Translations under genes and position numbers: made by a program
Part shown: positions 12,763 to 25,865 of the stretch, in pieces
Layout of the letters: every line of letters starts with the position of its first letter
Position numbering within the stretch: the first letter of the stretch is position 1
NCBI GenBank assembly: GCA_032622095.1
Contig: CP136067.1
Span: forward strand, 130,359,030 to 130,423,029
DNA from: Siphonodentalium dalli
Taxonomy: Eukaryota > Mollusca > Scaphopoda > Gadilida > Siphonodentaliidae
Length of the DNA stretch: 64,000 bases
Reading direction: 5' to 3'
The notes under the pieces: generated by a model
What the model saw: only the letters and a program-made list of their open reading frames with translations
The model's database searches: none
Told to the model about the DNA's origin: nothing

Positions 12763-12979
12763 CAGTAATGCTCTAATTAATCGACTCCTTAACTACAGCA
12801 GAATTATGGGTAACTTTTCAGGATTTAGTCGGAAATATGGGTTGATGCCATTCATCGGAAAGCTCTCGGTGAGAGCTTTCCGATGAATGGCAACAAGCCA
12901 TATTTCGGACTAAATCCTGAAAAGTTACCCATAATTCTGCTGTAGATAAGGAGTCGATTAATTAGCTCTAGAATTACTG
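12763..12979. mobile_element. TA-flanked palindromic MITE, 217 bp
   Basis: CAGTAATGCTCTAATTAATC starts the element and GATTAATTAGCTCTAGAATTACTG ends it, between TA at 12761-12762 and TA at 12980-12981. The two halves are almost perfect reverse complements that meet at CTCTCGGTGAGAG near 12870. This is the best-preserved member of the Tc1/mariner-type MITE family also at 11122. Non-coding; moved in trans if at all. Confidence 0.92.
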
Positions 12980-12981
12980 TA

Positions 12982-14084
12982 ACATGGTTTATAATATACA
13001 AATGTATACTGTATGGGAAACATCAGAGGTTTACAAAGTAATAAAAACAGTTGATTTGTTCTTTATTCATGTGGTTATATACACATACATGTATTCTAAA
13101 AATAAATGTCCTTTACAACGTGGATCAATGAAATGCGGTTGTTGCATTTAAAATGCATTGAGGGTGCATTGTGTCACGCCACTTTGTAAATGCCTTAATG
13201 ACAGCATTTAAATTAAATGCACTGCATTGGGAATAATCGCAGTCGTATTGAAATTACCGATCATTGCGCCGAAAAAGTATACTAGTATGAACACCCAAAT
13301 AACGATACGATAGTGTATAGTGTATTTTGCAATTTCAGTTTTAATTTTGTTTAATTTAAATTTACATCTGAATAATTCGGTGTTATTTTCCCACTCCTGG
13401 TGTACATGTATATGTTCGGAATCGGACATTCATGGTGTAGTTTTCCATTCAAAATGGAATAAACATAAATAAACACTGTTGACATTAATTGTTTTATAAT
13501 CAGAATCTGAGAATCATGATTCTCATTTTGATTCTTGTAAAAAGTCTTGATACCCTGTAGAAAGTGAAACACTAACATTTTGATATTGCAAAACATCTGA
13601 TGGATTTTAAGGCCTGCATCAAGACATTTGTTTGTGAATAAATCAAGGTAAATGTGTTAAAATATGAACGCATTTACAAATGCGTTGCTCCAAAATCGCA
13701 AAGTAGATTCGAACATGTGGTCGCTTTTCTAAGAAATTTGTGAGTGGTCTGTACATGTACATACATGTAAGTTACTTGACCAACTACACGAGGAGTCGAG
13801 GGACACAATCAATGAGGACGTTTGTACTAACAAATATTTTTTTACGCAAGGAACGAACACAAGGCCAATTTCTTAATTTATATTATGAGCCAACAAGACA
13901 GATCGTAAATCGCTGTTATATGACAATATATGTGGCCATCATAATGGTCGACAGGCATGACCCAACAAAAACCAATCTGTCAGGCCAATATAAAGAAGTC
14001 GCGACTTATTGCTGGTGGAACCTATTAAAGGCATCGTTCCATTTCGTTAATAACAACTTACATGTAACATTCACCCCCACCTCT
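12982..14084. other. No gene seen
   Basis: Frames at 13351-13596 (minus) and 13740-14105 (plus, 121 codons) lack recognisable domains. A small GAGAATCATGATTCTC palindrome sits near 13510. Confidence 0.4.
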
Positions 14085-15030
14085 TTACTCTTGGGCTCCA
14101 AATAAACATGCATGCACCAGCTGCATGCACGTTTATTATTTTTCTTGGGAAATCCCCCCCCCTGCACAGTGCTTATTTGGGTCTGCACGTTTATTAATAT
14201 TTTGAAGCTATGAAAATTTAAATCAGCACAAATTCAAGATTTCTATATGATTCAGATGTAAAAATGATCAACACGTCTACATTAGTTACTAGCTAAACAA
14301 GACATTTTGTCATATGTGTATACTTTACTGTGAAATTGCGTTTCTTCCGTTCTCCATGAACGGATTCTCAAAATGTTTGGTTTTCCAAAAAACAAGGATT
14401 CGAACTGTCTGAACTGAACTCCATGCGTTCGTTTAAATAGATGAATAAATAGTGGGAAAGACATAAAATCCTAGTTCATAATGAATTTAAGTATATAAAT
14501 ATAAATAATAAACGGCGGATTCAACGTGGTCATGGGTTTTGACCGCGTTAAAAAAATCAGCAAACTCCGCATGAACCCCGAAGTTTGCTGATTTTTTCTC
14601 GCGGTCAAAACCCCATGACCGCATTGAAACCGCCGTTCATTTCTTATATGAATAACACAATTTAAGATTGGTGAATTATTTCTTTTGGTTAATTTAATAA
14701 ACGTACAGGATCAAATAACGATCGTACAGGTGGGAATTTTACCTCGATTTTAATAATCGTACATTCGGCACTCAAGAGTACATATTCAAGTATGTGGCAA
14801 ACCAACAAAACACCACATGATACATACATGTACCTGTACTACATCTTGACTCGTATACTTGAACCTGCTATAAAAATTATTTGGTTAACCTGAAACCACA
14901 GCTGATGTTTTGCTCAGAGTCCCCCCTGCACTATTATTTGGGTATGTACTTTTATTAACTTTTAATGGAATTTCCCACCTGCACTATTATTTGGGCCTGC
15001 ACTTTTATTTGGAGCCTGAGAGTAGTAAGT
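14085..15030. repeat. Related CTGCAC-TTATTTGGG blocks
   Basis: CCCCTGCACAGTGCTTATTT at about 14160 recurs with changes as CCCCCTGCACTATTATTTGG (14922) and CCACCTGCACTATTATTTGG (14975). The phrases GGGCTCCAAATAAA and CTTTTATTTGGAGCC mark possible edges at 14092 and 15003. A small dispersed family or one broken element. Confidence 0.5.
14400..14660. repeat. Dispersed repeat with 127-bp inverted repeat, copy 1
   Basis: The 14511-14637 part folds: AACGGCGGATTCAACGTGGT pairs with the GCATTGAAACCGCCGTT end around GCAAACTCC...AAGTTTGC. The upstream flank (CTGAACTGAACTCCATG, then GTTCATAATGAATT) and the inverted part both recur at 37890-38170, so the family is larger than the hairpin. Confidence 0.82.
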
Positions 15031-15932
15031 TGCATGGACATTTATTTTCACGAATTACCATGCCAAGGCCAAAGAAAAAAGATTGTATGTTTCCGGTAAC
15101 ATAGCGAAACAATTAGGGTAGGTAGGTAGGGAATTTTTTTTATTTTATTTTATTTTAATATTTTTTATCCAGCTGCAGAAATATTGAACTACCTCAACCA
15201 AAGTGACATAAAATGCCAACCCGTGCCATGGGGAAAGTATTACTTGATCAACACAGTGGAAATATACATTAAGATTGATAAAAAAATCAAACTTACTTCA
15301 TGCTTACGTATGTTTTTTATTATTCACATACCACATTTTCATAAATTTGGCTATAAACTTGGTACAATATTGATGTCACTAACTTTTTATAAGAATTTTA
15401 CCAATAATACCGCCATTATACCGTACATGTATTGTGACGATTACATCCCATTGTCTGGGGGTAGCCAGTACGCCCACCGAGCATGCCTGGTTTTTGGAAA
15501 CAGTAGCTACATGTATACCCCTAATATATGCAGTGATAACCTCTTTACATGTATATATACAGATACACACCCACCATGTCTGTTGATAGTGTTCCATAAG
15601 TCACAAACAAGACATAAAGCAGGCAGGAGATCCACTCTCAGGAAATTAAAATTGCGAAAATTTTGACTTTTTCTCAAAATATCAATAAAAAGTTTAGGGT
15701 CGACAGGTTATTTTTAGGGTCGGTCGATGTACGGAAATATAGTATCTTTTTTCTCTGGCCTAAGGAACATTGCAACTGGTTTGAAGTAACATGACCGCGT
15801 TGAGTCAACACTGGAACTGCATTGATGGTAATTTTCAACATGGTCTCACTGAGTTTCTATCAAATATAAATACTAGTATGGTTGAGGGAGACAATTATTT
15901 TGAGAATATGTGAACCTGTGTTAACATGAGCC
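15031..15932. other. No gene seen
   Basis: Includes a TAGG microsatellite scrap (15118-15130) and a T-rich tract. The 160-codon open frame at 15184-15666 has no recognised domain and mixed composition. I do not call it a gene. Confidence 0.4.
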
Positions 15933-15935
15933 TAA

Positions 15936-16290
15936 GGCGACACCATTTTTTAAGTCTGGTTTACGAACACCTCCTACAAAATTTAACTTTTTTTGTCCCA
16001 AAATATTTTACACGCGTACTGATTTTCATGTGCTGTCGCATCCGGTTCTGCTTATGATCATTTACAGATTCATGTATTTCATGACAAGATATGTCTTGTT
16101 TGGTTTGAACAGAATTTCATTCAAAAACATTTTTTCACAATTTTTGTAAAATTTATGTAAAATTCCACGATTTACTTGATATAAATTGGGGAGACAATCT
16201 TTTTTATTTTTATTTTTTTCCCTCCTGCATCTACCGGTACTTTTTTTTTCCCCACATTATCGTAAACCAGTCTTAAAAATTGGTGTCGCT
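15936..16290. mobile_element. Harbinger-like MITE, 355 bp
   Basis: GGCGACACCATTTTTTAAGT at the left end pairs with ACTTAAAAATTGGTGTCGCT-type sequence at the right, giving terminal repeats of about 30 bp. TAA precedes (15933-15935) and follows (16291-16293) the element. A 3-bp TWA duplication is the mark of PIF/Harbinger elements. No transposase; a truncated copy lies at 8712. Confidence 0.85.
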
Positions 16291-16587
16291 TAAATATCAT
16301 CTGATGGAGTCAAAATCATTGAACCGTCACTTATGCATGCACATGTAGTCTTGATGTTGAGTCTGGCTTTCATCATTTTCATTAGTTTTACTGTTATCAA
16401 CCAAAGGTTAAGGTGTTATGGAACAACTGTATGGCATCGTATACTGTTATTTTCCGAGTAAATATGGAGTCTCTAATTCTTTTATCAGTCACGCATCTAC
16501 TCATCAAATAGTATAATCCTTAAATATTTGTAGTCCAGGTGATCTCGACTGCACAGTACATGTATAAACATTCATCTGCAGTGTGTT

Positions 16588-16797
16588 TTAAATTTCTTTG
16601 CCGTGTAACAACTGTTGTCCCAAGTTTCAATGCCTTGTCCTCCTGGTATGTAGGGATTACCAATTTACCATTGCCGTGTTTTAATTTGCAATTTTGATGA
16701 TGACGCTCACTTGTTGATAATTTTCTTTGTCGTGTAACAACTGTTGTACCAAGTTTCTACGCCGCGTCCTCCTGGTATTTAGGGATTACTGGTGCCT
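16588..16797. repeat. Two-copy direct repeat, period about 130 bp
   Basis: GTGTAACAACTGTTGTCCCA at 16604 recurs as GTGTAACAACTGTTGTACCA at 16734, each followed by CAAGTTTC and TCCTCCTGGTAT.TAGGGATTA. Confidence 0.85.
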
Positions 16798-16979
16798 TTA
16801 ATAGTAATGCATCATTGCCGGTTAATGTACATTAGAGTGGAACTGAATTAACAATGTCACATTGACACAGTACTCAGTTAACTTGAGTTAAGACCAGTAA
16901 AACAGCAAAAGTAGTATTATTGTACAGCAGGCTTTATATCACTATCAGTACTTACTACATGTACAGACCCCTTACTATC

Positions 16980-17697
16980 GTGGATCAATCTGAATCTGAA
17001 TGGTTACGCTGCAGATCCCAATTCTGGTAATTTCGCAGCGGGCGAGAGAGTCTCAGATCTTTTCCTTCAGCGCACTCTTGAAGGAATCCACAAGCTGTTG
17101 TTGTAGGATTAAGGATTCCTCCAGCTGATTCCAGTCGCATATAGTTCGAACAAATGTGGAATTAGCAAATTGAGCTGACACGTATGGTATAGCCTCGTAA
17201 CACTGACTGTTGTTCCTTATTAGGTGCCGAGGAAATTGGCTGGTGACGTAGCCTGTCAGAACTTTGCTCTGCGATCTAAGACGCCTTGTTTCGGGTGTAA
17301 AGTATTGATTAGGGGGTATAGCCGGGACCAATCCGCCCACCACCTTACTCATGAATCCCAGCCGATTTATTTTCCGCCGTTTCTGCAATGTTGGTAAATC
17401 TATCTCGTAGAGGATCTTGGTCATATATCCATCTTCTTTGCTCTTATAGTCTCTTTTAATGAAACGGGCTGCTCTACGCTGGATTCTTTCCAGCTTGTCG
17501 ATGTGATTTTGTTGGTAGGGGTCCCAGATGGTGTCTGCGTAGTCCATGATCTTCAATTTCAAACTTCTCAATTCTTCTGGACAGGTGCATGAGCAGGCCA
17601 CTGGCACTACATCATGCTTGTACCGGTACCACAAATTCAATTTTGAGACAATATTTTGGTTATGGCCAGATGGCCAGGTAGCTGAGGTACTGTTCAA
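16980..17697 (-). pseudogene. LINE reverse transcriptase C-terminal remnant
   Basis: The minus-strand frame reads IMDYADTIWDPYQQNHIDKL then QRRAARFIKRDY from about 17550 down to its stop at 17053. This is the region after the RT palm in CR1/Jockey-type LINEs (the 'leYAs.vWdP....i..lE.vQrrAaRfi' pattern), and the later WNQLEES and VDSFKSAL segments match the family's conserved tail. The first 45-50 residues do not fit, so the homologous part starts near 17550. After the stop the sequence runs into a CATTCAGATTCAGATTGATC tail on the minus strand (about 16985-17005), a short tandem 3' end like those of CR1/L2 elements. EN and catalytic RT are absent, so it is dead. It is a different family from the LINE tails in the 1-8568 array. 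Confidence 0.88.
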
Positions 17698-18281
17698 TAC
17701 TATAGTTGATCCGTTTCGTTATCGTAACTTACTTATTACTGTTCCGGGAATTGAAATTTTTTTTTGTCACATGAAATTCAGTCTTTTTCGATATTTGCGC
17801 ACATCCATGCGGAAAAATCGGCGAATCTTATATATAAGTCCACAGTTTATCCGTTTGTAGCCAATACACCATTTCCTTCTGTCAATCCGCGTTGATTCGC
17901 GACAAAATTAACTCAAAACAACACAAAGAATTATCCGCGCTTCATTTTGAAGAACGGTATTAACTAAAAGTTAAGATTGTAATTTGGCTGCAGAAACGAA
18001 ACGAAACGAATTTTGAAACACAATAATTGTATTCACTAATATTTTCCTGTTGGTATATGGTCTACTATAGTATATGCAATCATTTATTTGAAATAATAAG
18101 TATCACTTAGAGAATAATTCTTACTGATAATTAGAAATATCTTTATTTTGTATCCCTTTAATATTAAATAATGGCCCTGAAAATTGTCTGTTTGTCAGTT
18201 TAATGTTCACTAATTATAGCTAGGCTGTTAGATAAAGTATGATATTGCTTCATTTGTCCGGGGTAGTGTATTGTCATACTG
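17698..18281. other. No gene seen
   Basis: AT-rich flank between a LINE tail and the satellite array. Nothing recognisable. Confidence 0.4.
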
Positions 18282-20628
18282 TCATAATAAACTTCAAGTA
18301 ATAAGGTAACTACTCGTCAATGATTCTTGAATACATAAATGATTAATAAGGTAACAACTACCCGTCAATAATCGACGTCTTAATATAGAAAGGTTTTATA
18401 AGGTAACTATAACTACACGGCAATGGTACTTATTATAGAAGGTTAATAATTTAACTTCTTGTCAATGATGCTTTAATATAGAAAGGGTTAATAAGGTAAC
18501 TACCCGTCAATAATGCTTTAGTGTAGAAATGGTTACTAAGGTAACTACATGTCAATGATGCTTTAATAAAGAAAGGGTTAATAAGATAAAGTTCTACACG
18601 TCAATGATGCTTAAATATAGAAAGGGCTAATATGGTAACTACTCTTCAATGATGTTTTAATATAGAAAGGGTTAATATGGTAATTACACGCCAATGGTGC
18701 TTTAATATAGAAAGGGTTAATATGGTAACTACCGTCCATGATGCTTTAATATAGAACTGGCTACTATGATAACTACATGTCAATTGTAGAAAGGGTTAAT
18801 ATGGTAACTAATCACCAATGATACTCATTATAAAAAGGGTTAATAAGGTAACTACCTGTCAATTATTGCTTCAACGTAGAAAGGGTTAATAAGGTAATTA
18901 CACGCCAATGGTGCTTTAATATAGAAAGGGTTAATATGGTAACTATCAGTCAATGATGCTTTAATATAGAAAGTGTTATAATATGGTAACTGCACGTCAA
19001 TGATGCTTTGATACAAAAATGGTTAATAAGGAAGGTAATTACCCATCAATGGCGCTTTAATATAGAAATGGTTTATAATGTAACTACTCACCAATGATAC
19101 TTAGTATAGAAAGGGTTGTTTAATGTAACTACCTGTCAATTAATGCTTTAATATAGAAAGGGTTAATAAGGTAACTACACGCCAATGATACTTAGTATAG
19201 AAAGGATTAGTAAGGTAACTACACGCAATGATACTTTAGTATATAGAGGGCTAATTAGGCAACTACCCGTCAACGATGCTTTAATATAGAAAGGGTTAAC
19301 ATGGTAACTACACGTCAATTATATTTTAATAAAGAAAGGGCTAATAAGGTAACTACATGTCAATGCTGCTTTAATACAGAAATGGTTAATAAGGTAACTT
19401 CACGTCAATGATGCTTTAATATAGAAAGGGTTAATAATGTAACAACTCACCAATGATACTTAGTATAGAACGGGTTAATAAGATAACTACCCAGCAATAA
19501 TGATGCTTTAATATAGAAAGGGTTATAATAAGGTAACTACAAGTCAATGATGCTTTAATACATAAATGGTTAATAAGGTAACTACCCGCCAATGGCGCTT
19601 TAATATAGAAAGGGTTAATAATGCAACTACTCACCAATGATACTTAGTATAGAAAGGGATGTTTAATGTAACTACCTGTCAATTAATGCTTTAATATAGA
19701 AAGGGTTAATAAGGTAACTACACGCCAATGATACTTAGTATAGAAAGGGTTAGTAAGGTAACTACACGACAATGATACTTTAGTATATAGAGGGTTAATT
19801 AGGCAACTACCCGTCAACGATGCTTTAATATAGAAAGGGTTAACATGGTAACTACACGTCAATGATATTTTAATAAAGAAATGGCTAATAAGGTAACTAC
19901 ATGTCAATGCTGCTTTAATACAGAAATTGTTAATAAGGTAACTTCACGTCAATGATGCTTTAATATAGAAAGGGTTAATAATATAACAACTCACCAATGA
20001 TACTTAGTATAGAACGGGTTAATAAGATAACTACCCAGCAATAATGATGCTTTAATATAGAAAGGGTTATAATAAGGTAACTACAAGTCATTGATGCTTT
20101 AATACATAAATGGTTAATAAGGTAACTACCCGCCAATGGCGCTTTAATATAGAAAGGGTTAATAATGCAACTACTCACCAATGATACTTAGTATAGAAAG
20201 GGTTAATAAGGTAACTACCTGTCAATTAATGCTTTAATATAGAAAGGGTTAATAACGTAACTACACGCCAACGGTACTTAGTATAGAAAGGGTTAATAAG
20301 GTAACTATATACGACAATGATACTTTGGTATATACAGAGTTAAGGAGCCAACTACCCGTCAATGATGCTATACTATAGAAAGGGTTAACATTGTAACTAC
20401 ACATCAATGCTATTTTAATATAGAAAGGGTTAATAAGGTAACTTCACATCAATGGTGCTTTAATATAGAAAGGGTTAATAATGTAACTACTCACCAATGT
20501 TACTTAGTATAGAAAGGGTTAATAAGGTAACTAACTACCTGTCAATTAATGATTTAATATAGAATGGTTAATAAGGTAACTACACGCCAATGATGCTGTA
20601 ATATAGAAAGGGTTAATAATGTGACTTC
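18282..20628. repeat. 45-bp satellite array with 544-bp higher-order repeat
   Basis: About fifty diverged monomers with core TTTAATATAGAAAGGGTTAA followed by an AAGGTAACTAC..GTCAATG half. Monomers average about 45 bp with indels. The block starting near 19431 returns almost unchanged at 19975, a 544-bp period equal to twelve monomers, so part of the array has been amplified as a larger unit. The frames across it are repeat products. Confidence 0.95.
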
Positions 20629-20649
20629 AATGCAGATTGTACAGTTTAA

Positions 20650-21000
20650 CAAAATAGCACAGGTGTATATATCCGGGTGAACACTGTATTAAATACCTGG
20701 GCGAAACCCTGGTGTAAATACCTGGGTGTAAATACTCCGGATAACCTGGGTCTAAATACCCGGGTGTGACAGCGTCTTCTAAATTATATCCGTAAAAACC
20801 CGGGTAGACTGGGGTTTATACCTAACATATATAGAAAACACCTGGGTAAATCTATATAAATCCCTGATTTACCTGGGTGTAACCTGGGTGTGACCTGGGT
20901 GTGACCTGGTGGAACCAGGGTAAAACCTATATGTACCGGGGTATACCTAGGTAAACACCAAGATTTACCCAGGTACATTTTTATATGGGATCAGCCGCGG
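20650..21000. repeat. ACCTGGGT minisatellite, inverted relative of 2327-3180
   Basis: Short ACCTGGGTGTAA/ACCCGGGT-type units, more degenerate than in the 1-8568 array. The right end ACCCAGGTACATTTTTATAT then GGGATC..GCGG is the reverse complement of the left edge at 2327-2360, showing the same element family with a shared, definable end. Confidence 0.85.
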
Positions 21001-22535
21001 ATATGCTCGCGGGTGTCTGTGGAACGGACAATTCATCACTCGAGACCAAAATATATCATGAAGCAATTTTATATCGCAGAAATGGTCACGAATAAGCATA
21101 GGCTTACTGCCAGATCCCTTTATCTCATATGTATGTTTGTGTATGTTATATATGTATTTATGTGCCTTTTTGAGAAATAAAATATTGTTTACACTAAGGG
21201 TGTCTCCACATTGGAATGTAACCCCTTAAAGAATAGGGAAATTGTCAAGTGCGAGCAATTCCATTTGGTGGTACCTCACACTGTCCAATGTTTTGATATA
21301 GTTATTATTCTAAGGTAATTAATTCCTTATAATAAAGTTACTTCAAGCACACAGTTCAAATGTAACTTATGACATTTTAGTTATGTTCAGTGAAGACGGT
21401 GTAGAATCCAAGGACAAAATTTGCTATGCCTAGTTAGTAAGTAAGAGGTATCATGATATGACAAACTGATTAATGTTTGCCATATATCACTCTGTATATG
21501 CTCATTTATCACAGGTGACTGTGGATTCTGCATTTATCCACCTTTTGGAATTATAATCACTCGGATGCAAGTGCTGCAAATTGTAAATTCTAAATTGTCT
21601 AATTTTAACAATTAATGTTTCCTAAATTATCTCTATGTATAGGTGCTTGTAAAACAAGGTCATTCGTTGAATCATTAGTTATTGTTTATTCTTCGTCGTT
21701 AACAGCTATCGCATGTCAGCTACTCAGTGTATAACTCGTTCTTTGATCAATCATATTCGTCCGGGTTTTTGCATGTAGCCCAATAATCAACCACTGCCCT
21801 GAATCCATGATAGGGTGCCATAAATTCCCTTGTAGCCGAAACCATGGGAAACGAATCTAATCGGAACTGGGACATTTCGAATCTGGAACCGTAAAATCGT
21901 TAATATGGAAACGGAAATTTCCGAATCTGCAATGGCTAATTTATCAATGGACCCGTTAGTCAACCCACAGCCAATAGCCAGACGCAAAGAACTCAATGTT
22001 TTGTGAAGCAATGTTATTTGAACTAGTGTCTATGTGATACATGTACAATTTGGAAAGGTATACAAATGTCATTTGACAGATATGTATATAATTTTTATAA
22101 TTAATCGTTATAATGTGATCTGAGGATCACAAACTGCATATAAAGTCCACTTAAAAAGCCGACGGCAGCTTTATCAGAAGTGTGTCTCTTGAATTCCTAT
22201 TCATATTTAAGTTTGCTATCAATGGGTGTAAAACGTAGCCATTGTCCCCGTCGGCTCCTATGCACAATAGCGTTGCACAGTGATATAACAGTTCATTACT
22301 AGGCGGGATACCGTCTATTTAAAAAGCCGACGACAATTACAATCACCGCCCCATTATTCTTTATATTGTATTATGGATATCAGTGCTCAACGACGTATTT
22401 ATAATCTCCCATCCATATCGGGGTACGAAAGTGTTCATACTGTATAATACAGGCTGGACATGTATTACTGAATGCAATAATACAACAAGCGCCATATTTA
22501 AAACAATACCAATGTTCAGCAACACGTGTTTTTTA
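21001..22535. other. No gene; possible LINE tail at about 21100-21190
   Basis: The stretch ending GAGAAATAAAATATTGTTT (about 21170-21190) looks like a LINE 3' end with a polyadenylation signal, but no coding remnant adjoins it. TTTAAAAAGCCGACG occurs near 22151 and 22318. Otherwise nothing recognisable. Confidence 0.35.
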
Positions 22536-22903
22536 CCCTGTGCCAATGCATTCTCTTATATATGCGAGTCGACCATAGGTCGCCTCGCATATATAAGAGA
22601 ATGCATTGGCCTAACAATTTTTTATCATTTTTTATAAATAAATGTTTCTTACAATTTTTAGGACATAAAATAAAAAACATCCATTACCCTGCAGGGAGCC
22701 CCACACATATATAGAAGCAAAATGAAGAGTGTCGTCTGCTCATGTTTGTCTGGGGTTCTGTATGGGTGAAATTATAAAATTGTTAAAGAATACAAGAAAA
22801 AATTATTAATATTGTAAAAAATTGTTAGGCCAATGCATTCTCTTATATATGCGAGGCGACCTATGGTCGACTCGCATATATAAGAGAATGTATTGGCACA
22901 GGG
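22536..22903. mobile_element. Element with hairpin ends, copy 1 (368 bp)
   Basis: Ends are CCCTGTGCCAATGCATTCTC and its reverse complement (with one T for C). Each terminal repeat of about 75 bp is itself a palindrome: TTATATATGCGAG...CTCGCATATATAA around GACCATAGGTC. The element is therefore two hairpins facing each other across about 210 bp of AT-rich DNA. TA flanks both sides here, but this is weak as a target duplication. No coding potential; superfamily not assigned. Confidence 0.88.
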
Positions 22904-25865
22904 TAAAAATTATTATAATTATATATAAGTATTCAAACCGTTTAGAATGTATTATGCACAAAGTGTAGCATACCAAACTTGTATCAAAGAGGAATAACCC
23001 AATATTATAATAACCAAACGAGCGGTCAACGCAATTATGGTAGGTGTAAAACTGGATTTGGCTGAGGGCAGTGAGCGGGAAGAGCTTATTTTGATTGAAA
23101 GTTTATTAACAACATCGACGGTCACAGGTTTACTTCACCTTCGACAATTGTTTACAATTTTCCCCACATGTTGAACAGATATATATAATGGTGTAGGTTT
23201 GGCGTCGAAAATCACGCGACTGTTCCCTCCGTGCCTCGATATTGTAATACCTTAACATACATTACAATTACACGCACATATGACTGGACCTGGCTAACAT
23301 ATTCGAGCGTTTATCAGCCAACGATATTTATTACTGAGTACTTGTTAGTATCAAGCTGAAATACTACTAATTACTACGATTCTCGCAACTGTTTAATACG
23401 ATAACTGCACTCCATTCTTGGAAGTGATGTGTTACGTCACCATGGAAATGCCACTTCGATCCTAGAACTGAGATTTGAATTGGGATTCGGAAAAGATTTG
23501 ATTTGATTATTGTCGGATTGTTAAAGCGACTACTGGATACATGTCATATTACGAAAATCATGATTCGTGGTGCAGGGCAAGCTAAGAGTGTAAGAAACAC
23601 TCGCGTAATTCACTTTAATTATCGAGAAACTATAAGACGTATGCAGGACTCCAGACCATTTATACAACTGTCCTTTGTACGTGGCATGTGTGTTGAGAGA
23701 AGCTTAGTTATGGATGTGTGGTTGTTTATGTGATGACTATTAGTTTGTTTATAAATACATTTTTCAGACAACCTTGACAATTAAATATCACCATGCTTAT
23801 AAGTTAACTTTACTTTATACTCGCTGAAAGGGCAAAATGTTTGTTAAATGTACTATTCTGCTATGTTTATTGTAGTGTGGTCCATATCGTATACAAATTA
23901 AATTTCGGTACACATTCAGGTGACAATCCATTTTTAAATGATCAGTGGGGGTAAAGTTGTTAGAATAAGGTACCAGTGTTATCTGCCACCTTTGATGTGG
24001 CATATGTATTGATAAAAGGTTACATGTCGTTATGAGTTTTTGTATTTTCAGAGGAAAAAAACAACTTATTGTATCCGACTTCATGCCCGCACACATCCCT
24101 ACATAAACTGGAGTGTATACAAAGCCAGTAAATATCACCATTAGTGTTTGTTAACTTGATTCTGTTCTCACTCAAAATCATGTTTGAGAAATCTGCGCAA
24201 GTCAGAAGAAACAGTTTATGTTAAGTATGCCATTCGGCTAAGTATATAATATCATACACGTATAGTAGGTCCCATTTAGCCACTGCAATGGGGATTACGA
24301 ACTTGTGGATACTTGAACCATGTCTTTGAGATTTGAAAAAAATATAGTTGCATGTGGCATTGACCCCCACCCTCCTCGTATCAAGTGCAGCGATTTCTGC
24401 GAAATAGAGGCTCCAGACTCTGGCCTGTTTTTAACATCTACAATGTGTCTTCTACGTGAACACAAGATTTTGTTTTCGAAATCCGTGTGGTGATAATTTT
24501 GAAACCCACCACTAAAATAATTTATGTACCAAATTTGAAATTTTCTAGCTTGTTATCAGCCTACGGATATATACATTTTGTATCTGTTATCTATTCTGAT
24601 TTCAGTTAATGTTCAATGATTTGATGTCCCCTCATTTCTGCACCCATACCTGCACAAACGAGAGTGACACCTATTGTGTACAATGACTCATTTGCAACGA
24701 GAAGTGACACATTAATGACACTACAACAATCTTGTTGATAACGAATTTTGTACCCGACTATTACCTATACATGCTTGACGTTTTAGAGGGACAGAAATAT
24801 TGTTTTGGAAGTTTTCAATTAAACAAACGTTTTTCGTTTCTATTTGTAAGCCAAGTTAGTATCATCTACATGTGTGTCACCTTTTATGTTCAACATGTTT
24901 CCAGTGAAATAAAGCGATAAGTGATGTTAAATCATGTTTTGGATGGTGTTGTTGTTGTAACCGGTAAACCCGAATACGTTAATGGCAAACATTAACACCA
25001 CGATCTTAGTTTTGGAAATATTTGGAAGTTCCGAAGCGCAAAAGATGATGCACTCTGAAGAGTCAGTTATACGTACAAGTCAATTCACTATTTGCGGGCA
25101 GTAGTAGGGAGGCTTCGGGAAATCACAATTAAAATGTGGCCGCTTTTGTCACATCTATTTATCGGAGTTCAGAAACTGCTCAAGAGGAGTACATGCCACT
25201 ACTTCCATAATATCTGAAAATGACGATGTGTCCCTCCCTGTCTTAACTTATGAATAGAGTCTGGCACATGTCTAATGCGTGGTTCGTATTATAGACAAAT
25301 CTCCGAAGCTGTACTCACCTGCCAATTGGGTTGAAATGTTTAAAAGTTTAGAGATGAAGTCATGGTTCCAGGCAAGTTTTACACAATTTATTTTACTTTA
25401 TATTTAGTCTCTCTAGTGTATAAAAGAACATGTTTACAGGGACGGCAACAATTATTTGTTAATGTTTCAATAACAAAATGGTATTTTGTGGTGCACATAT
25501 AGTTCATGTTTAATTAGTGTGTAACAGAGCTAGCGCTCTCTGGCATGACTTGGCCATACGTTGATTTATTCTATACGTTCATCTAAAAGTAATTAGATGT
25601 AATCAACGTTGTTTATGTGTAAGCGAATACACTGACTGCACTGGTGATCTGGAACCCTGAATACAACTTTAAAATTCGAAATCTACAATATAATATTTTA
25701 GATAATGTGAATTAGTGCAAAATGTCCGTAGCATGGACTAGATCATACCTGGTATGTTTGTTCCTCATTGAAGAACTGCCAAACGCGTTCTCCATTCAAT
25801 ATGACAGACACGTGTGTGCTCTTATTGTCATCTTCTTCTGGAATATAGGTAATGTATCAATGACA
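22904..25865. other. 3-kb stretch with no recognised feature
   Basis: Frames at 23503-23733, 23815-24141 (minus) and 24732-24920 are short with no known motif. No tandem or inverted structure stands out by eye. It could hold an intron or regulatory DNA of a host gene. Confidence 0.4.

Noticed and set aside
15184-15666. 160-codon open frame
   Set aside because: No recognised domain, no splice or start context, and composition like the AT-rich surroundings.
18290-20640. Possible CRISPR-like array because of regular spacing
   Set aside because: The whole 45-bp unit repeats; there are no unique spacers, no cas genes, and the context is animal DNA.
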